A stretch of 64,000 bases of DNA from Ischnura elegans (lineage: Eukaryota > Arthropoda > Insecta > Odonata > Coenagrionidae), in assembly GCF_921293095.1 (NCBI RefSeq), contig NC_060258.1, forward strand, positions 2,356,001 through 2,420,000. Direction: 5' to 3'. Both the position numbers and the translations under genes were made by a program. Below the pieces are notes generated by a model. That model was not told the origin of the DNA, did no database searches, and saw nothing but the letters and a program-made list of their open reading frames with translations. Shown one piece after another: positions 21,241 to 33,487 of the stretch (within the stretch, counting starts at the first letter, position 1; each line of letters starts with the position of its first letter).

Positions 21241-22547
21241 AAACGTCACAGCCGTGAGGCACAATATTCAAATACGGTTATCAAGTAAACATTTAGCGCG
21301 TTTAATTGAAAAGTTACACAAATATTATACTAAATTATTAAATGGATAGTTACAAATACAATAATAATTGGGAGATAAATATTGATGCTTTTTGTCTTTT
21401 TGTAATCTTTGCTTTATTTAAATATTCACATCAAATCGAAGACACATTATTTTTACTCATACAACAGTCTCATTACTCTTCTGCTATTATCTAACCACTT
21501 TCTGTTTTCAGTGTACGTTACCTCTGTATGAATTTATTTTCCCAGAAATTTCAGCCCCTGCAATTCCGCGACAATTCGACCTACTTTTCTTCATTCAATC
21601 TGAATGAAAATGCATTTCAATGTCTGCAGTCAATAGCATTTCAAAGAAACGATTCGAAACCTTTTCAATGCAAATAATATGTACTGAAGATGAGCACTTC
21701 ACTCCAATGTATGTAGATATTATGTCCTCCAACTCAACTGTATTCTTCTGAGTTTCCCATCCAATCTGCAAATTGGCTGTCTTTTTCTCTCTGAATACAA
21801 CTTTTTTGAATTGCGTAGGGTATTTTGAAAGCAATTCCGTTTGCTGTTTTCATGCCGCGAAGAAATGTTAATAGGAACTCACGGAACGATCCCAACATGC
21901 ATCGCCTTATACAGTTCAGCATAGTTTACAAAAAAGTAACGGCCGTCATGATACGAGCTCGTGAGAATAGACACCAGTATATCAGTCACTTATTCGGACG
22001 GAGATAAAATATAGATAGTTTGTCTTGTTCAAATTTTTCCCGTCGAAACATGTTTAACGACAAATAGTTCTATAAATACATTTTTCACTTGAGCGATGGT
22101 GGCGTAATAAATTTCATTGGGACCCTTTTTTCCCAATGCACAACAATTAGTACTTTAAAAACATATTTTGTCTATTTTTTTTAAAAATGTCGGCAAAATA
22201 GCTATTCCCAATAATAATGAAAATAATTGAGAAATATCTAAGAAATTAACCTCGATTTAAAATGTATTTCCAATGATTTTCTCTTCCGATCCTATCTTCT
22301 TTAGTGCTACCACAAGCAAAGAATATTTTTCCATCACATTCATAAAGCGGCCTTTGCAGTAAGTACAGTGACGTAGCAAGGGATATGCTACGGGGGAATG
22401 GGAAGTGACCCCCCTTGTAAACAGGGAGTTCGGGAAAATTTTAAATGTCAGGAAATATATTTCATACCATTTTGGCAATTGAAATTTCACTTAAATCAGA
22501 CGAAGGTGTTGGGGATGTGCGAGGAGAACTTTTTGATCTCGGTTCGA
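21241..22547. other. Sequence absent from duplication unit 2
   Basis: Has no counterpart between blocks A' and B' of unit 2. A stretch near 22320-22370 (AATATTTTTCCATCACATTC, then AAAGCGGC) is weakly like part of block A. CAGTGACGTAGCAAGGG at 22368 resembles a hAT-type MITE end. No gene was found. Confidence 0.4.
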
Positions 22548-22555
22548 GTATCGAG

Positions 22556-22756
22556 TAGGAGTGTGCGAGACTCTCGAGACCACCGAGACGAGTCTCGAGA
22601 CGCGAATTCCATGTCTCGGCGTTGTCGGGACGAGTCTCGTCAAGACTCTCGACTGCCAGGCGAGACTTTCGCCGCGCCGAGGGAGTCTCGTCCCGACAAT
22701 GCTGAGAAATGAAATTCCCGTCTCGACCGCCGAGACGAGACTCTCGCCCATCACTA
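22556..22756. mobile_element. hAT-type fold-back MITE with perfect 8-bp target duplication
   Basis: A 201-bp element flanked on both sides by GTATCGAG (22548-22555 and 22757-22764). It starts TAGGAGTGTGCGAGACTC and ends CGAGACTCTCGCCCATCACTA, so read inward the ends are TAGGAGTGTGCGAGA and TAGTGATGGGCGAGA, a pair typical of hAT elements. The body is almost entirely an inverted repeat of GAGACTCTCG-like words with arms of about 75 bp. The perfect target duplication suggests recent insertion. Confidence 0.92.
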
Positions 22757-22783
22757 GTATCGAGTCAAGTCGAGTGCGGCAAA

Positions 22784-23355
22784 TGTGAACTACGCAACGA
22801 GACAATACATTCTCCAACATATTCTCATTTTTCGAATCCCCTTGTAAATATCCAATACTCTGAATGCTTAATATGTTATAACATGGAAAAACTAATGAGG
22901 ATGGTTGATGGCAATAGTGTCAGAATAGGGTAGTTTCCTTCATTTTCCTTTTCTAAAGAAAACGAAAGGCATTGATTGCGATTCCTTTCCCACCACTGGT
23001 GTATTCATAATGTACAAATTATTTGGTTTTAGAAATCCCAGTTTATACGAATGTTAATGGTCAATTTTAACCTCATTAGAAAAAAGGCCAGTTTTGCGTC
23101 CATGCGATTCCACTGCATTTGACGTCACAGGGATCTACTTTCTATACGAGTAAATAGGAGTTCTACATCGTCTCTACCGGTGCACGCATGAGGCACAGAG
23201 CTCAGGGAAAAATCTCTTTATAATCACTTATTAAAATTTCCTAAGGTCGGAAAGTTTCCTTCGCTTGATAGGGTAATAATAATCCTTATTAAGGCCAAAT
23301 GATTCCTGCTATCAGGGTACTCTGCCACCTGCTAGCAGCCTTCATAGCAGCAGCG
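22784..23355 (+). repeat. First copy of an ~800-bp-spaced direct duplication
   Basis: Begins near TGTGAACTACGCAACGAGAC and matches 23585-24152. Shared landmarks are AATCCCAGTTTATACG, TGACGTCACAGGGA and ACTCTGCCACCTGCTAGCAG. Identity is about 80% by eye. No coding frame is conserved. Confidence 0.8.
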
Positions 23356-23584
23356 CACATACCCTCGCCTCAATGTCACCTAACACAGTAACAGCGGGAA
23401 CCTGAACGACGTCACACGGGGTTTTCCCAGCATTCATAATTACCCGTCACGTTTTCGCGCGCTTGAAAATTTCGCATTTGCTTTACCGCAAAAAATATCT
23501 TGATTTAAAAATCTAAAAGCTTGAATTGCGTACTCCAGGAGTAATAATCTTTCGATTTAGACACTAAAAGCAAAATAGAAAACG

Positions 23585-24152
23585 ACCCTATTGTGAACTA
23601 GGCAATAAGACAATGCATTCTCCCGCATATTCTCATTTTTTCGATTACCTTTGTGAATATTCAATACTCTGAATGCGTAATATGATATAACAGGGAAAAA
23701 ATATTGAGGATAATTGATAGTAATAGTGTCAGAATAGGAGAGTTTCCTTCATCAAAGAAAACAAAAGGCATTAATTGCTATTCCTTACCCACAATTTGTG
23801 TATTCATAACATTCATATTATTTGGTTTTAGAAATCCCAGTTTATACGTATGTTAATGGTCAGTTTTAACTTCGTTTGGAAAAAGCCAGATTGGCGCCCA
23901 TGCGATACCACTCCACGTGACGTCACAGGGACCTAGAATCTAAACGACCAGATAATGGTTTTTCATAGTTTGAGATTACCAAACCATACATGAGGCAAAG
24001 AGCTCAGGGAAACATCTCATAGTATTCACCCATTAAAATTTCCTATGGTTTCTTCGTTTGATAAGGTATTAGTAATCCTAATAAAATAAGCCAAGCGCTT
24101 TCTGCAAGCTGGTTACTCTGCCACCTGCTAGCAGCCTTCATCGCAGCAGCGC
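23585..24152 (+). repeat. Second copy of the direct duplication
   Basis: Begins near TGTGAACTAGGCAATAAGAC. The copies are separated by about 230 bp, including CGCAAAAAATATCTTG and CAGGAGTAATAATCTTTCG. It is absent from duplication unit 2, so it arose or inserted within unit 1. Confidence 0.8.
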
Positions 24153-25217
24153 CGGGATTTCCTACGCACTGTCTTCTCATCTTTCACCCCTATAAATGTC
24201 CATGACCATCCGACAACTGAGTCATAAACATTACCTTGGAAATGTAGGGTAGTCAGTTATTTCGTTCTGGGGCATCCAAAACAGGATTTTTTTAAACAGG
24301 CTACTAAACAGAATAGTTTCAACTAATTTTTATTTTTGAAAATAACTTCATTTTTTCAAAGAAATCTTTTCAAAATTATTGAATTTTCAATATTTTGTTT
24401 TCTTTGATGGATGTGAGTAATTGTGTTCCCATATTTTAGGGGGGGTGTCCGGACCCCCCGGACCTCCCCTCTCGCCAGGCCACTGCCTTGGAGACCCCCT
24501 TTCACAGGATTCAATCTTTCAGGATTGCGCCGTCGCTCTGCTTATCCCCATCGTGTTTATTTCTTATCTTATTTGTATTCTCCTGCTGTCAACCTCTTAT
24601 CTCCCACTCCAACCTCTTTTGATCTTTCTCGGAAATTAGCGATCGCTTTTTCTAGACAGAATTCTGTGTGCGTGACCACTTACTCTTTTCTCCCACCGAA
24701 CGTGCGAAGAAATTGAAATGGATCAGAGAGATAACATTGAGTGATTTGGTGATAACGAAAAAAAACAACATTTTACTTCTTAACGATCGTGTCTTCGGTC
24801 ACGTACGCATTCGTGAAATATCGAGTTGTAAAACATCCAGAAAAAGCAGTTTTTCTTGGAACAAGAGTTAATCTCCCTTAATTTTTTTCACCTTTCACAG
24901 ATTGTATGGCAATATTATTTTGGAATGAACTTTAAGTATTTATTGTTCGACTTATCTCTGATTATTCAGTTTGAATTTAATAAATTCTTTGAAAGAAACG
25001 ATACTAGCCGCAACTGAGAATGAATTTCGAAGAAAACATATTCACTCAAACGAAAAATTAAGTTGCATTTAATAAGAAAAGAGATAAAATATTGCTCTAT
25101 AATAAATGTAAAAAACTTCATTAACTGACATCACTTGTGCCCATTTTACTGCTCTCTGTTGTGCAATCACTTCCGTGGAAGGGCTGTTTGTAAAGTTTCA
25201 TTTTGCACTCCGCGCGG

Positions 25218-25224
25218 TATATAA
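25218..25224 (+). promoter_or_regulatory. TATA box in block B
   Basis: TATATAA in a GC-rich context (CGCGCGG on its 5' side) with a G-rich tract immediately 3'. The site is retained in the second copy at 32144-32150. The next 60 bp hold the first ATG of a short frame. Confidence 0.45.
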
Positions 25225-25274
25225 CGGGGAGGAATTTTAGAGATCGTAATCAACATTTCTTGATTTTGTTAACT

Positions 25275-25382
25275 ATGAGTACGATGGCTATCCCTGATTT
25301 TATGAGGGTGTCACAGCGCATCAAATGCATCGGAAACTTAAATGAAGGTGCCGCACAAGACAAGAGAAGGCAACGGTTGTAG
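25275..25382 (+). CDS. Short open frame with conserved tail, 35 codons
   Basis: Starts about 50 bp after the TATA box: MSTMAIPDFMRVSQRIKCI, ending RRQRL. The paralogous block keeps the C-terminal part in frame (32227-32301), with the shared pattern SQ.IKCI..LN then a basic end RR.RL, even though an indel separates the N-terminal parts. No family is recognised. It could be a small peptide, an upstream ORF of a longer transcript, or chance. A second overlapping frame (MEGLEASEQSQETP, about 25422-25545) is open here but stopped at the fourth codon in the other copy. Confidence 0.25.
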   Translation: MSTMAIPDFMRVSQRIKCIGNLNEGAAQDKRRQRL

Positions 25383-25545
25383 GGAAAGAGCGATCGACTC
25401 GCACGGCTTCCCGCTAACAATGGAGGGCTTAGAGGCGAGCGAACAGTCACAGGAGACACCGAGTGTTTATCAAAACCTCAGAAGAGCGGAGAAGGCATCT
25501 ACGAATGGCATTTGTCTCTTCTTCGGCAATTGCCTGCTATGGTAA

Positions 25546-26559
25546 AAATTTTACTGTTTACATTCCTGGTATCGAATGGCATGAATATCATAAGATTATA
25601 TCATTTCAAGTTTTCAGAAAAAAATATTTGAGCTAACTTACTTGGATACAGCCTAGAGTTATTCAATTGTTTTAATCTTGTGTTTACGGATATTTGACGG
25701 AATTTAGTAATTTTCGCAGTTAAAGCTTCAGATGTTAAGGTACAAAAACAAAACAATGGACAGTAAATATCAATTGCTATGGTAAAAAAGTTGCCATGAC
25801 TTCGGTAATTTTATATGTTTTAAAGTATCCGTAGTTATTAAAATCATACCAAATGAGACCATTTTATTATGTATTATCATAAAATTCCAAGGTGGTGCCA
25901 GTAGCAAGATGGACTCCGCACGCTCATATCATTCATGGAAATCATTCAAGCAAATATGAACATGGTCTAAATTTTATTCCAATAATCATTTGAATGCAGA
26001 GAATTTCAGTTTCAGACGGTGAATGATGGTAATTCGCAAGGTCATTCCCTAAATCATTCGCATGGCCATTCGATTTAATACCCACTGAGTAAAACATCTA
26101 TAGCACTTTCCTGCCGGCGCCTGCGAGAGGAAAACTTTTTCCGTCTTACGATTAGGATAAAATTTGAGACAAAACTCAACATGTGCCCGCCCTGGTCACT
26201 GGGCTATTCATTGTGTTTTAATTTGGTTATGCGTTATTTGACGTCACTAAAATATACATTCTAACCCCACCTTTGCGTAAGTCCATGGTCAAGTCATTGA
26301 GTTACCAGTGTTTTTAAATATAACATTTCTTTTGTTTATCAATAATTAACTCTTCTGAAAGAATTAATGACATTTTTAAGCATTTTGCATTTTTTAAATG
26401 ATTTCTTGCATTGATTACAGCAATGTTAGTGATCACAATAGGAAAACTCTAATTAGACATCCATAATTAGTATGCATGTCCACTGTACATTGTACAGGTG
26501 ACTAGGGTGCCTTCACAGCATTGCGTTGCGTCGACGCGACGACAGCTCTAGCCCCATCG
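25546..26559. other. AT-rich sequence, nothing recognised
   Basis: Lies between blocks B and C of unit 1 and is largely missing from unit 2. Confidence 0.4.
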
Positions 26560-27688
26560 GCAAATATTGCCCTTGACAGCTCTGAATTGCGAAAAGAAAT
26601 GAATTGCGAGAGTCGTCGGCTCTCTAAACATTGGCCCGGGAACAGGTCGATTCATGATTTCGATAATCGCGCAATATGAATGTTGTTTTTATATTTTCGC
26701 GACACATCATTCCTCAAAATTTACTTCCTTGCTTTTGATTGCGTTAAAATTAGAAGTGTCGATTATAGTAGTAAATCATGTATCATCAGTGATGGCACTT
26801 GCCTATGCATTATTATGGCTACATTCTATCTCCTAAATCTAACTACATGAAAAATAGAAAATAACGTACAGATAGTGAAAATGAGTAACGTGAAATGGTA
26901 TCAGAAAAATTTATTTGGGATCATCATTGCTAAAACAACTAGGCGCAGCCAAGTTACCCAAATTGCTTCAACTTCCGCAATCATGAGGGTACAGTTATAT
27001 TATATAAATTGGTATTTAAGAGACCGTAGTCACTAACAAGGAGCTCTCACACTGTGTTCAGCTGGTAATACCGATGACGGATGTGTGTTATGGTAATTCA
27101 ATTCAATTCTTATGTGATTTCGGTCTAATTTAGAGCTTAACACTTGTCTTATGTTGAGAAAATATTCGAGTTATTTATGATTAAAACTTCAATGTAATAT
27201 TGAATGATGAAACTATTGGCAATCATCACTACTAATTCAGCTACTCCTGCATGCCTGCTTCCATCATACCTAAGCTTCCCATAAACGACAAGCAATTCGC
27301 AACCGCCTGTGCGCTGCTGCCGAAACGCGGACATTATTCAACGCGAATACATTTTTCTGTGACAGCGCAGCGTGCTGGCGAAAATACGTCATCAATTTTC
27401 AAAGTCAAATTACAATTTTTCAGTTGCCAAGCTGCACCTTCTATGGAGTGATTGGGAAGCTTCGATTCCTTTATCTTCATCTCGTGATCCCATATATCAA
27501 AAATCTCGCAAAAGATCACAACCAATCCGGAGAAAAAATGTTAAAAGTGATATCTATCATTCTTATCCACTAAGTTCAGTCGAATTTATGTTCGCCCGAG
27601 CGTTCAGTAGCACCATCGATCATTGGCAATCCCTACGACTCCATTTTTTATAAGGCACTAAAGATTAGATAAGCCCGCTGTCTGCGGG

Positions 27689-27696
27689 TATAAAGG
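27689..27696 (+). promoter_or_regulatory. TATA box ahead of exon cassette 1
   Basis: TATAAAGG followed by CCTCTTCCTGAGCC, retained almost exactly at 33257-33264. Transcription would start near 27719. The first exon would run to a donor GTAAGG at 27822, and the 95-nt intron to the acceptor at 27917-27918. Confidence 0.5.
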
Positions 27697-27918
27697 CCTC
27701 TTCCTGAGCCAAAGGACGAGCATATCTCGTTCGTGTTGCATCTGGGAACTGTTCAGCCATCTTGTTGTTCAAATCCTGTTATCTTAGAAGCATTTGTCCA
27801 TCGTTTTGGATAAAGATTTCTGTAAGGTTAAAAATGGCATTGAAAGGAGAGGTTTGCTTCATGAGAGTGAAGTAGTTTTCTCAAGTCAGTAACACAAGTA
27901 ATTTATTTTACGTTTCAG

Positions 27919-27998
27919 GATTGCCTTCTCTGCATTGGGAGTAGGAGAGCCGAGGAAGGAGCGAATACCGATAACTAACGGGTTGCCTTTTATATTGG
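27919..27998 (+). other. Exon-like cassette, copy 1 (80 nt)
   Basis: Bounded by acceptor TTTACGTTTCAG and donor GTAAGT. With one leading base, the frame is open: IAFSALGVGEPRKERIPITN, then GLPFIL. Copies 1-4 keep the pattern IAFSAL..GE.RK.R. The presumed upstream exon has no ATG and its matching frame has a stop, so coding use is unproven. It may be an untranslated exon of a duplicated promoter unit. Confidence 0.45.
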
Positions 27999-28449
27999 GT
28001 AAGTAAATGCAAACGCATTTAATCTAAACATTTTTTCAAATTATGCATAAAAGCGTGAATATCGATCAACGGAGATTGAAGGTAATTTTTGATAAGAATG
28101 TTGACCAAATGTTTCACGTGTTTTATGCATAGAAAGTTTTTCGCCACCGTCTATTACGTACTTTTTCGAAGGCTCTTAGAATTAATGCGATATTTTGAAA
28201 CTCTATTTAAACGAAATCTTCATTTTTTATTCATGGGGCAAGAAGTAATTGCAACGTTATAAAAATAGCTTGTGGGCGGTATGGACCATCCTACTCTGAG
28301 ATCTTAACTAGTCAATTGTTTTTTAATTTTGTGTCAGATAGAGTTTCGATTCATACAGGCAATATCGACAAATAAGTACCTATTTATAACTTTTTTACTA
28401 CCGTTTATGTTTTTTCACTACTAAATGCAGTTATTTAACAAAAATTTCT

Positions 28450-29480
28450 TTGGTTTTGATTTAAATCGTTGACCTAAAGAAGATGCATTTGCAGTTCTTG
28501 GGCATTTGTTCGCTTCACTGTTTGATTGTGAGCACAATGCCTACAAGATTTCATATCTGGATTGACCGTGGGGGTAGAAGCTAGTCAGTGTGTGTTCAGC
28601 TTAGAATCCATTACATTCATCTTCATCTCGTGATCCCATTTCTTAATAATCTCGCAAAAAATCGCAATCTATCCAAATATGAATCGTAAAAAGTGATATA
28701 TGTCCTTCTAATCCATTAAGTTCAGTCGATAGGATTGTAATTACTTTCGTCCAAGCGATGACTGGCAGTGTCGTGAATTGGCAATCCATACACTTCAATT
28801 TCTTAAAAGGCACTATAGATTAGAGAAGCTCATTCTCTCCTCTCTTGGGTGTAAAGGCCTCTTCCTAAGCCGCAGGATGAGTAGATCTCGAGCGAGGAGC
28901 ATGTGACACATTGATACGCCATTTTTTCTTCAACACCTGTTATCTTTAAGTATTTTATCATCATTTGGGATTGAGATTTCTGTTAGCTTAGAAAAGGAAT
29001 TGAAGGAAGAGGTTTGCTTCATACGAGTATAATCATTTTCCCATTTCGTAACAGAAGTAAATTATTGTAATTTACGTTTCAGGATTGCCTTTTCTGCATT
29101 GGGAATAGGAGAGCTGAGGAAGGAACGAATATCGATTTCAACCAGATTGCCTAAACCTATTGGGTAAGTACATGCAAACGTATTTAATCCACGCTTTTTT
29201 TATGATTTACCAATTAATGCGTGATTGTCTTACTTAAAATAAGCATGCCATTCAAGTGCAAGATTTTATCTAATACAATCGACCAACTGAGTTTGAACGT
29301 AATGTATGGTAAGAATGGATAGTAAATACGTCTCTTGTTTTATCCTAAAAACGTTTTTTGCACACACTACTACGAAAATCTTTTTTTTAATGAAATCCAC
29401 CAATTCCTTTTCCACGAGACGTAGTGCTATCGAAAAATAATATGTTCAAAATTGATTTTTAACTACCTCAATCAGGGGCC
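28450..29480 (+). repeat. Duplication unit 1, block D
   Basis: Matches 34400-35370. It is itself a diverged copy of the cassette-bearing part of block C, so each unit holds two cassettes. Landmarks are GCTTCACTGTTTGATTGTGA and GATTGACCGTGGGGG. Confidence 0.75.
29083..29163 (+). other. Exon-like cassette, copy 2 (81 nt)
   Basis: Acceptor TTTACGTTTCAG and donor GTAAGT retained. The open frame reads IAFSALGIGELRKERISIST. The upstream TATA box is degraded to TGTAAAGG and the first-exon donor to GTTAGC. Confidence 0.4.
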
Positions 29481-29799
29481 GGCATAAGGCAGTTCTTATG
29501 AACCGATTATTTACTGCTTTTGTTTAAAATAAATTGTACTCCTGGCAAAATGGAGGGAGACCTCCCGGCTGGAAGCACGAATAGCCTTTTTTGAATAAAT
29601 ATTCTTCGTTGACATTCGAAGCATTTGTTCCCTTCCGTTCGACAAATTTACCGCTCATTTTAAGTTCATTGACAGAACATATCTTAAATTACGCGACTAG
29701 GTGGGGTCACATATTATGAAAATAGGCAGAATTGAATTTAGTTTATAATATTATAAGGTAAAAAACACAAAAGACAAATTTGTGCCTACAAATACCTAA
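29481..29799. other. Spacer between duplication units
   Basis: A piece around 29600-29720 recurs inverted at 49990-50160, and in part at 47290-47400. No gene. Confidence 0.45.
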
Positions 29800-31090
29800 A
29801 TTAATTTTGTTGGGACAACTCTTCCTGTGCACTTTCATTCTCAGCACAATGCTATAAAATATGAGTAAATTGATAACTGGCATTTAAATATTTGCACAGT
29901 CAAAGTGAGCTCCTACCAATCGTATATCGCTACATCCAATGAAATACTGAAAGACAAATTTTATGAAAATCATTGAATATTAATGCTGAAAATTCCCTCT
30001 GAAATCTGAAATGGGTTTGATTTCTTCAGTTATCAGTACAACAATTATCTCTTAAGATATAGGAATAATCAAGGGAAATAATGTTCAATTAAATGTACGC
30101 GATTTGTAAATCTATTTCCCATATTGTCTAAAAGTGAACACACATAGCTCAGTGCTTCAACTTGCGATGGATATTTTTTTCCCATTGTTTCTCTAAAGCG
30201 GCGTTTGCGATAGATAGATGTTGGGAGTCCTTTCCTCCGAAGTGACAAATACAGGTGAAGGCACAGTCAATGTGAGGCGGAGATAAGATATCGCAAATGG
30301 AGAGATTCATGACCTCAATGCTTCTCCATTTTTCTTTGGACGCTGAGTTTAGCCACGAGAGTTGAAATGATTGCAGAGCGATGAGAATTTTGAAAATGGG
30401 CTCGAATATCATCCTCAATGACTTCTTACGATCCATAAACGTTATCGAAACTTTAAGTAATGTTTCCTGTTTGCTCCAAAGATACGTCCCATTAGCGTCT
30501 CAAACATAATCAAGATTTCATAACGGATAACTCTCTTTCATACTCTTTTTTACTACGACATAGAAAAAGAATTCTTCCATCAGTCACGGCTTGGAGAAAA
30601 AAATACGGATTATCGTCTGGAGGAGTATATAATTACGACCCTATGGCCTCGATATTTTTCGGTGCATTTCTAACTCGGCAAACGCGAGCGGTAATAATTC
30701 CTTTAATAAATAGCATTTTTTCCAATGAACAGTTATATGTAGTTCATCCGGCATTAAGCTTTCTTTAAGATTAATTAATGGCTTTTCTTTATGCCTGAAC
30801 CTGAAGGATTCAGAAAGCTACCTCTAGATATTGAGACGCTAGGTATTGACCAATCGCTAGGAGCCACCCTACATTAGGAAAGTGCAAAAATTCGTTTAAT
30901 TCAAAGAACCAAATGAGTCTTAACGTTTTATAGAAGTATCATTAGAAAGAAAATCGCCGAAAAATACCTACTTAGACATGCGATTGCAGCAGAATGCAAG
31001 TCATTTATAGAAGATATGTGGGATTAGCTATTACCACTATCAATGATAACAATCAAATAACATTTTTTCGGAGTTATGTCGGGAATTTCG
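29800..31090 (+). repeat. Duplication unit 2, block A'
   Basis: Counterpart of 20210-21240. It is longer because it holds about 250 bp (30440-30700) that unit 1 lacks but the 46.6-47.1 kb copy keeps, so unit 1 lost this piece. Confidence 0.75.
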
Positions 31091-32143
31091 TTCGGGACAT
31101 CAAAAACCAGTAGGAATTCTTTTTTGTTACAGGGTACTTAACAGAAGTTCGTAAACTAATTTTAATATTTTTCGTTGTTGAAAAAAAACTTCATTAATTC
31201 AAAGAATTTTTTTTAAATTAATGACTATTAAATATTTTGTTTTCTTTTATGGAGGCAAGTAATTGAGTCCTCATTTTTAGAGAAGGGGGTCCGGACCCCC
31301 CGGACCTCTCCTCTCTTCACGGCATTGCCTTGGAGACCCCCTTTCAAAAGATTCAATCTTTCAGGAATGCGTCGCTGCTCTGCTTATCGCCATCGTGTTT
31401 ATCGCTTATCTTATTTGTATTCTCCTGCTGTCCACCTCTTATCTCCTAATCCAACCTGTTTCGATCTTTCTTTAAAATTCGCGTTCTCTTTCTCAAGATG
31501 GAATTCTGCGTACGTGATCACTTACTCTTGTCTCCCACCGAACGCGCAAATTGAAATTGAAATAGATCAGAGAGATATCATTGAGTCATTTGGTGATACC
31601 GGAAAAAAACTACATTTTATTTCTTAACGATCGTGTCTTCGGTCACGTACGCATTCGTGAAATATCGAGTTTTGAAATATCCAGAAAAAGTAGTTTTTCT
31701 TGGAATAAGAGTTATTCTCCCTTTTGTTTTTTCACCTATCACAGATTGCATGGCAATATTATTTTCGGAATGGATTTTAAGTATTAATTGTTCGACTAAT
31801 CTCTGATTATTCAGTTATAAATAATATTGTATTTGAAAGAAACAATTCTATCTGCAAATGGCAATGAATTTCGAAGAAAAAATATTCGCTTAAACGGAAA
31901 ATAAAGTTTCATGTAAAAGAAATAAGAAAAAAATTTGCTCAATAATAAATGTAAAACAAACATTTGAATATTGTACAAGATAAGAATTTCAAAATTCACC
32001 TACGTTCTTTCTCACTCTTACAATAAACGGCAAAACTGTTCCCTTTACATTTTCTTGCATCACTCGTCCCCATTTTAGTGCTCTCTGTTTAGCAATCACT
32101 TCCGCTGAAGAGGTGGAAAAGTTTCACTTTGTACTCCGCGCTG

Positions 32144-32150
32144 TATATAA
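32144..32150 (+). promoter_or_regulatory. TATA box in block B'
   Basis: TATATAA, same position as 25218-25224, with flanks GTACTCCGCGCTG and CAGGGGCG. Confidence 0.45.
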
Positions 32151-32226
32151 CAGGGGCGAATTTTAGAGATCGTCGTCAATATATCTTGATTTTGTTAACT
32201 ATAACCACGATGGCTATAGTGTCAGG

Positions 32227-32301
32227 ATGTCACAGCATATCAAATGCATTGAACACTTAAATCAAAGGGCCAAAGAAGAAGAGAGAAGGCGACGGTTGTA
32301 G
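32227..32301 (+). CDS. Short open frame, 24 codons, paralogue of 25275-25382
   Basis: Reads MSQHIKCIEHLN and ends RRRRL, in the same frame and with the same TAG as the other copy. The start differs: this ATG replaces a GTG codon of copy 1. The frame is preserved although substitutions are frequent in the surrounding block, but 24 codons is too short to be sure. Confidence 0.22.
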   Translation: MSQHIKCIEHLNQRAKEEERRRRL

Positions 32302-33256
32302 GGAAAGAGCGATGGACTCGCACAGCTTCCCGCAAACAATGGAGGGCTGAGAGGCGAGCGAACAGTCACAGGAGACACCGAGTGTTTATCAAAACAATAG
32401 AAGAGCGGAGAAGGCATCTACGAATGGCATTTGGTTCTTCTTTGACAATTTCTTATCATTGTAAAGACTTTAATATATTAAAATTTTACTTTACTAAACA
32501 GCTAGGCTCAGCCATGTAGAATATATAATATCTTCAACTAAGGATGCCTTCTCAGTTTGGCATTGCATTTATACCGCGGCTGGCGAGCCAATCAGAGACT
32601 CTATTAGGGAAATGATGACGCCATCTCGCCAGATCGGTGCGTCGTCTCAGAAAAATTTGACCGTGCCGGATTTTCTCTGCCTGAAGGTGGCTGTAAGCCG
32701 GCGATTCCGAATCGGTGTTTGTTCATGGGAAGCTTAGGTATACAATTATGCAGGAGTGGCTAATTTTATTAGTCAGTATTATTTGAAGTTTTAATTTTGG
32801 ATATGTCGTATCTTTTCTGAACATATACATATCGAGTTAGAAAATAAAACTAAAAGGGCGTAATATTGCATTGGGAAGTGCCATCACTTGAAACGCAGAC
32901 GAATTTACAACACGAATACATTTTTCTGGGACGGCGCAGCAAGCTAGCGAAATTACGTCACCAACTTTCAAAGCCGGATTTCAATTTTTCAGCTGCCAAG
33001 CCGCACCTTCTATGGAGTAATTGGGAAGCTCTGATTCCATCACCTTCATCTCATGATCCCATACATAAAAAATCTCGCAAAACATCACAACCAATCCGAA
33101 GAAAAAACGTTAAAACTGATATTTATCCTTCTTATCCACTTAGTTCATTCGAAATTATGTTCGCCCGATGTTGACAGTCAGTAACGTGTATTGGCAATCC
33201 CTTCATCTCCATTTTTTATAAGGCACTAAAGATTAGATAAGCCCGCTGTCTGTGGT

Positions 33257-33264
33257 TATAAAGG
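33257..33264 (+). promoter_or_regulatory. TATA box ahead of exon cassette 3
   Basis: TATAAAGG followed by CCTCTTCCTGAGCC, as at 27689. A donor GTAAGT stands at 33390 and the acceptor of the cassette at 33486-33487. Confidence 0.5.
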
Positions 33265-33487
33265 CCTCTTCCTGAGCCAAAGGATGAGCATATCTCGTTT
33301 GCGTTGCGTCTGAGGAACTGGTCCGCCATCTTGTGGTTCAAATCTTGTTATCTAGGAAGTTTTTTCCGTCGTTTTGGATTAAGATTTCTGTAAGTTTTAA
33401 AGAAAGCATTGAAGGAAGAGGTTTGCTTCATGAGAGTGAAATAATCTTCTAACGTCAGTAACAGAAGTAATTTATTTTACGTTTCAG

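Larger units (their letters stand above)
24255..25545 (+). repeat. Duplication unit 1, block B
   Basis: Matches 31095-32455, about 85% identical by eye, including GGTGTCCGGACCCCCCGGAC, CGTGTCTTCGGTCACGTACG and the TATA-box region. The shared segment ends in a promoter-like site and a short leader with small open frames. Confidence 0.75.
26560..28430 (+). repeat. Duplication unit 1, block C
   Basis: Matches 53020-54750 collinearly up to about 28020, and 32500-34360 with an internal inversion. Holds a TATA box and the exon-like cassette at 27919-27998. The match to unit 2 continues past the cassette, with landmarks ATTACGTACTT and GCAACGTTA...AAAATAGCTTGT. Confidence 0.8.
31095..32455 (+). repeat. 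Duplication unit 2, block B'
   Basis: Counterpart of 24255-25545, following block A' directly with no equivalent of the 3 kb found between A and B in unit 1. Confidence 0.75.

Noticed and set aside
24421-24716. Overlapping 72- and 97-codon frames in block B
   Set aside because: The paralogous block keeps neither start nor length consistently, and the Pro/Arg content comes from a palindromic GGACCCCCCGGACC tract.
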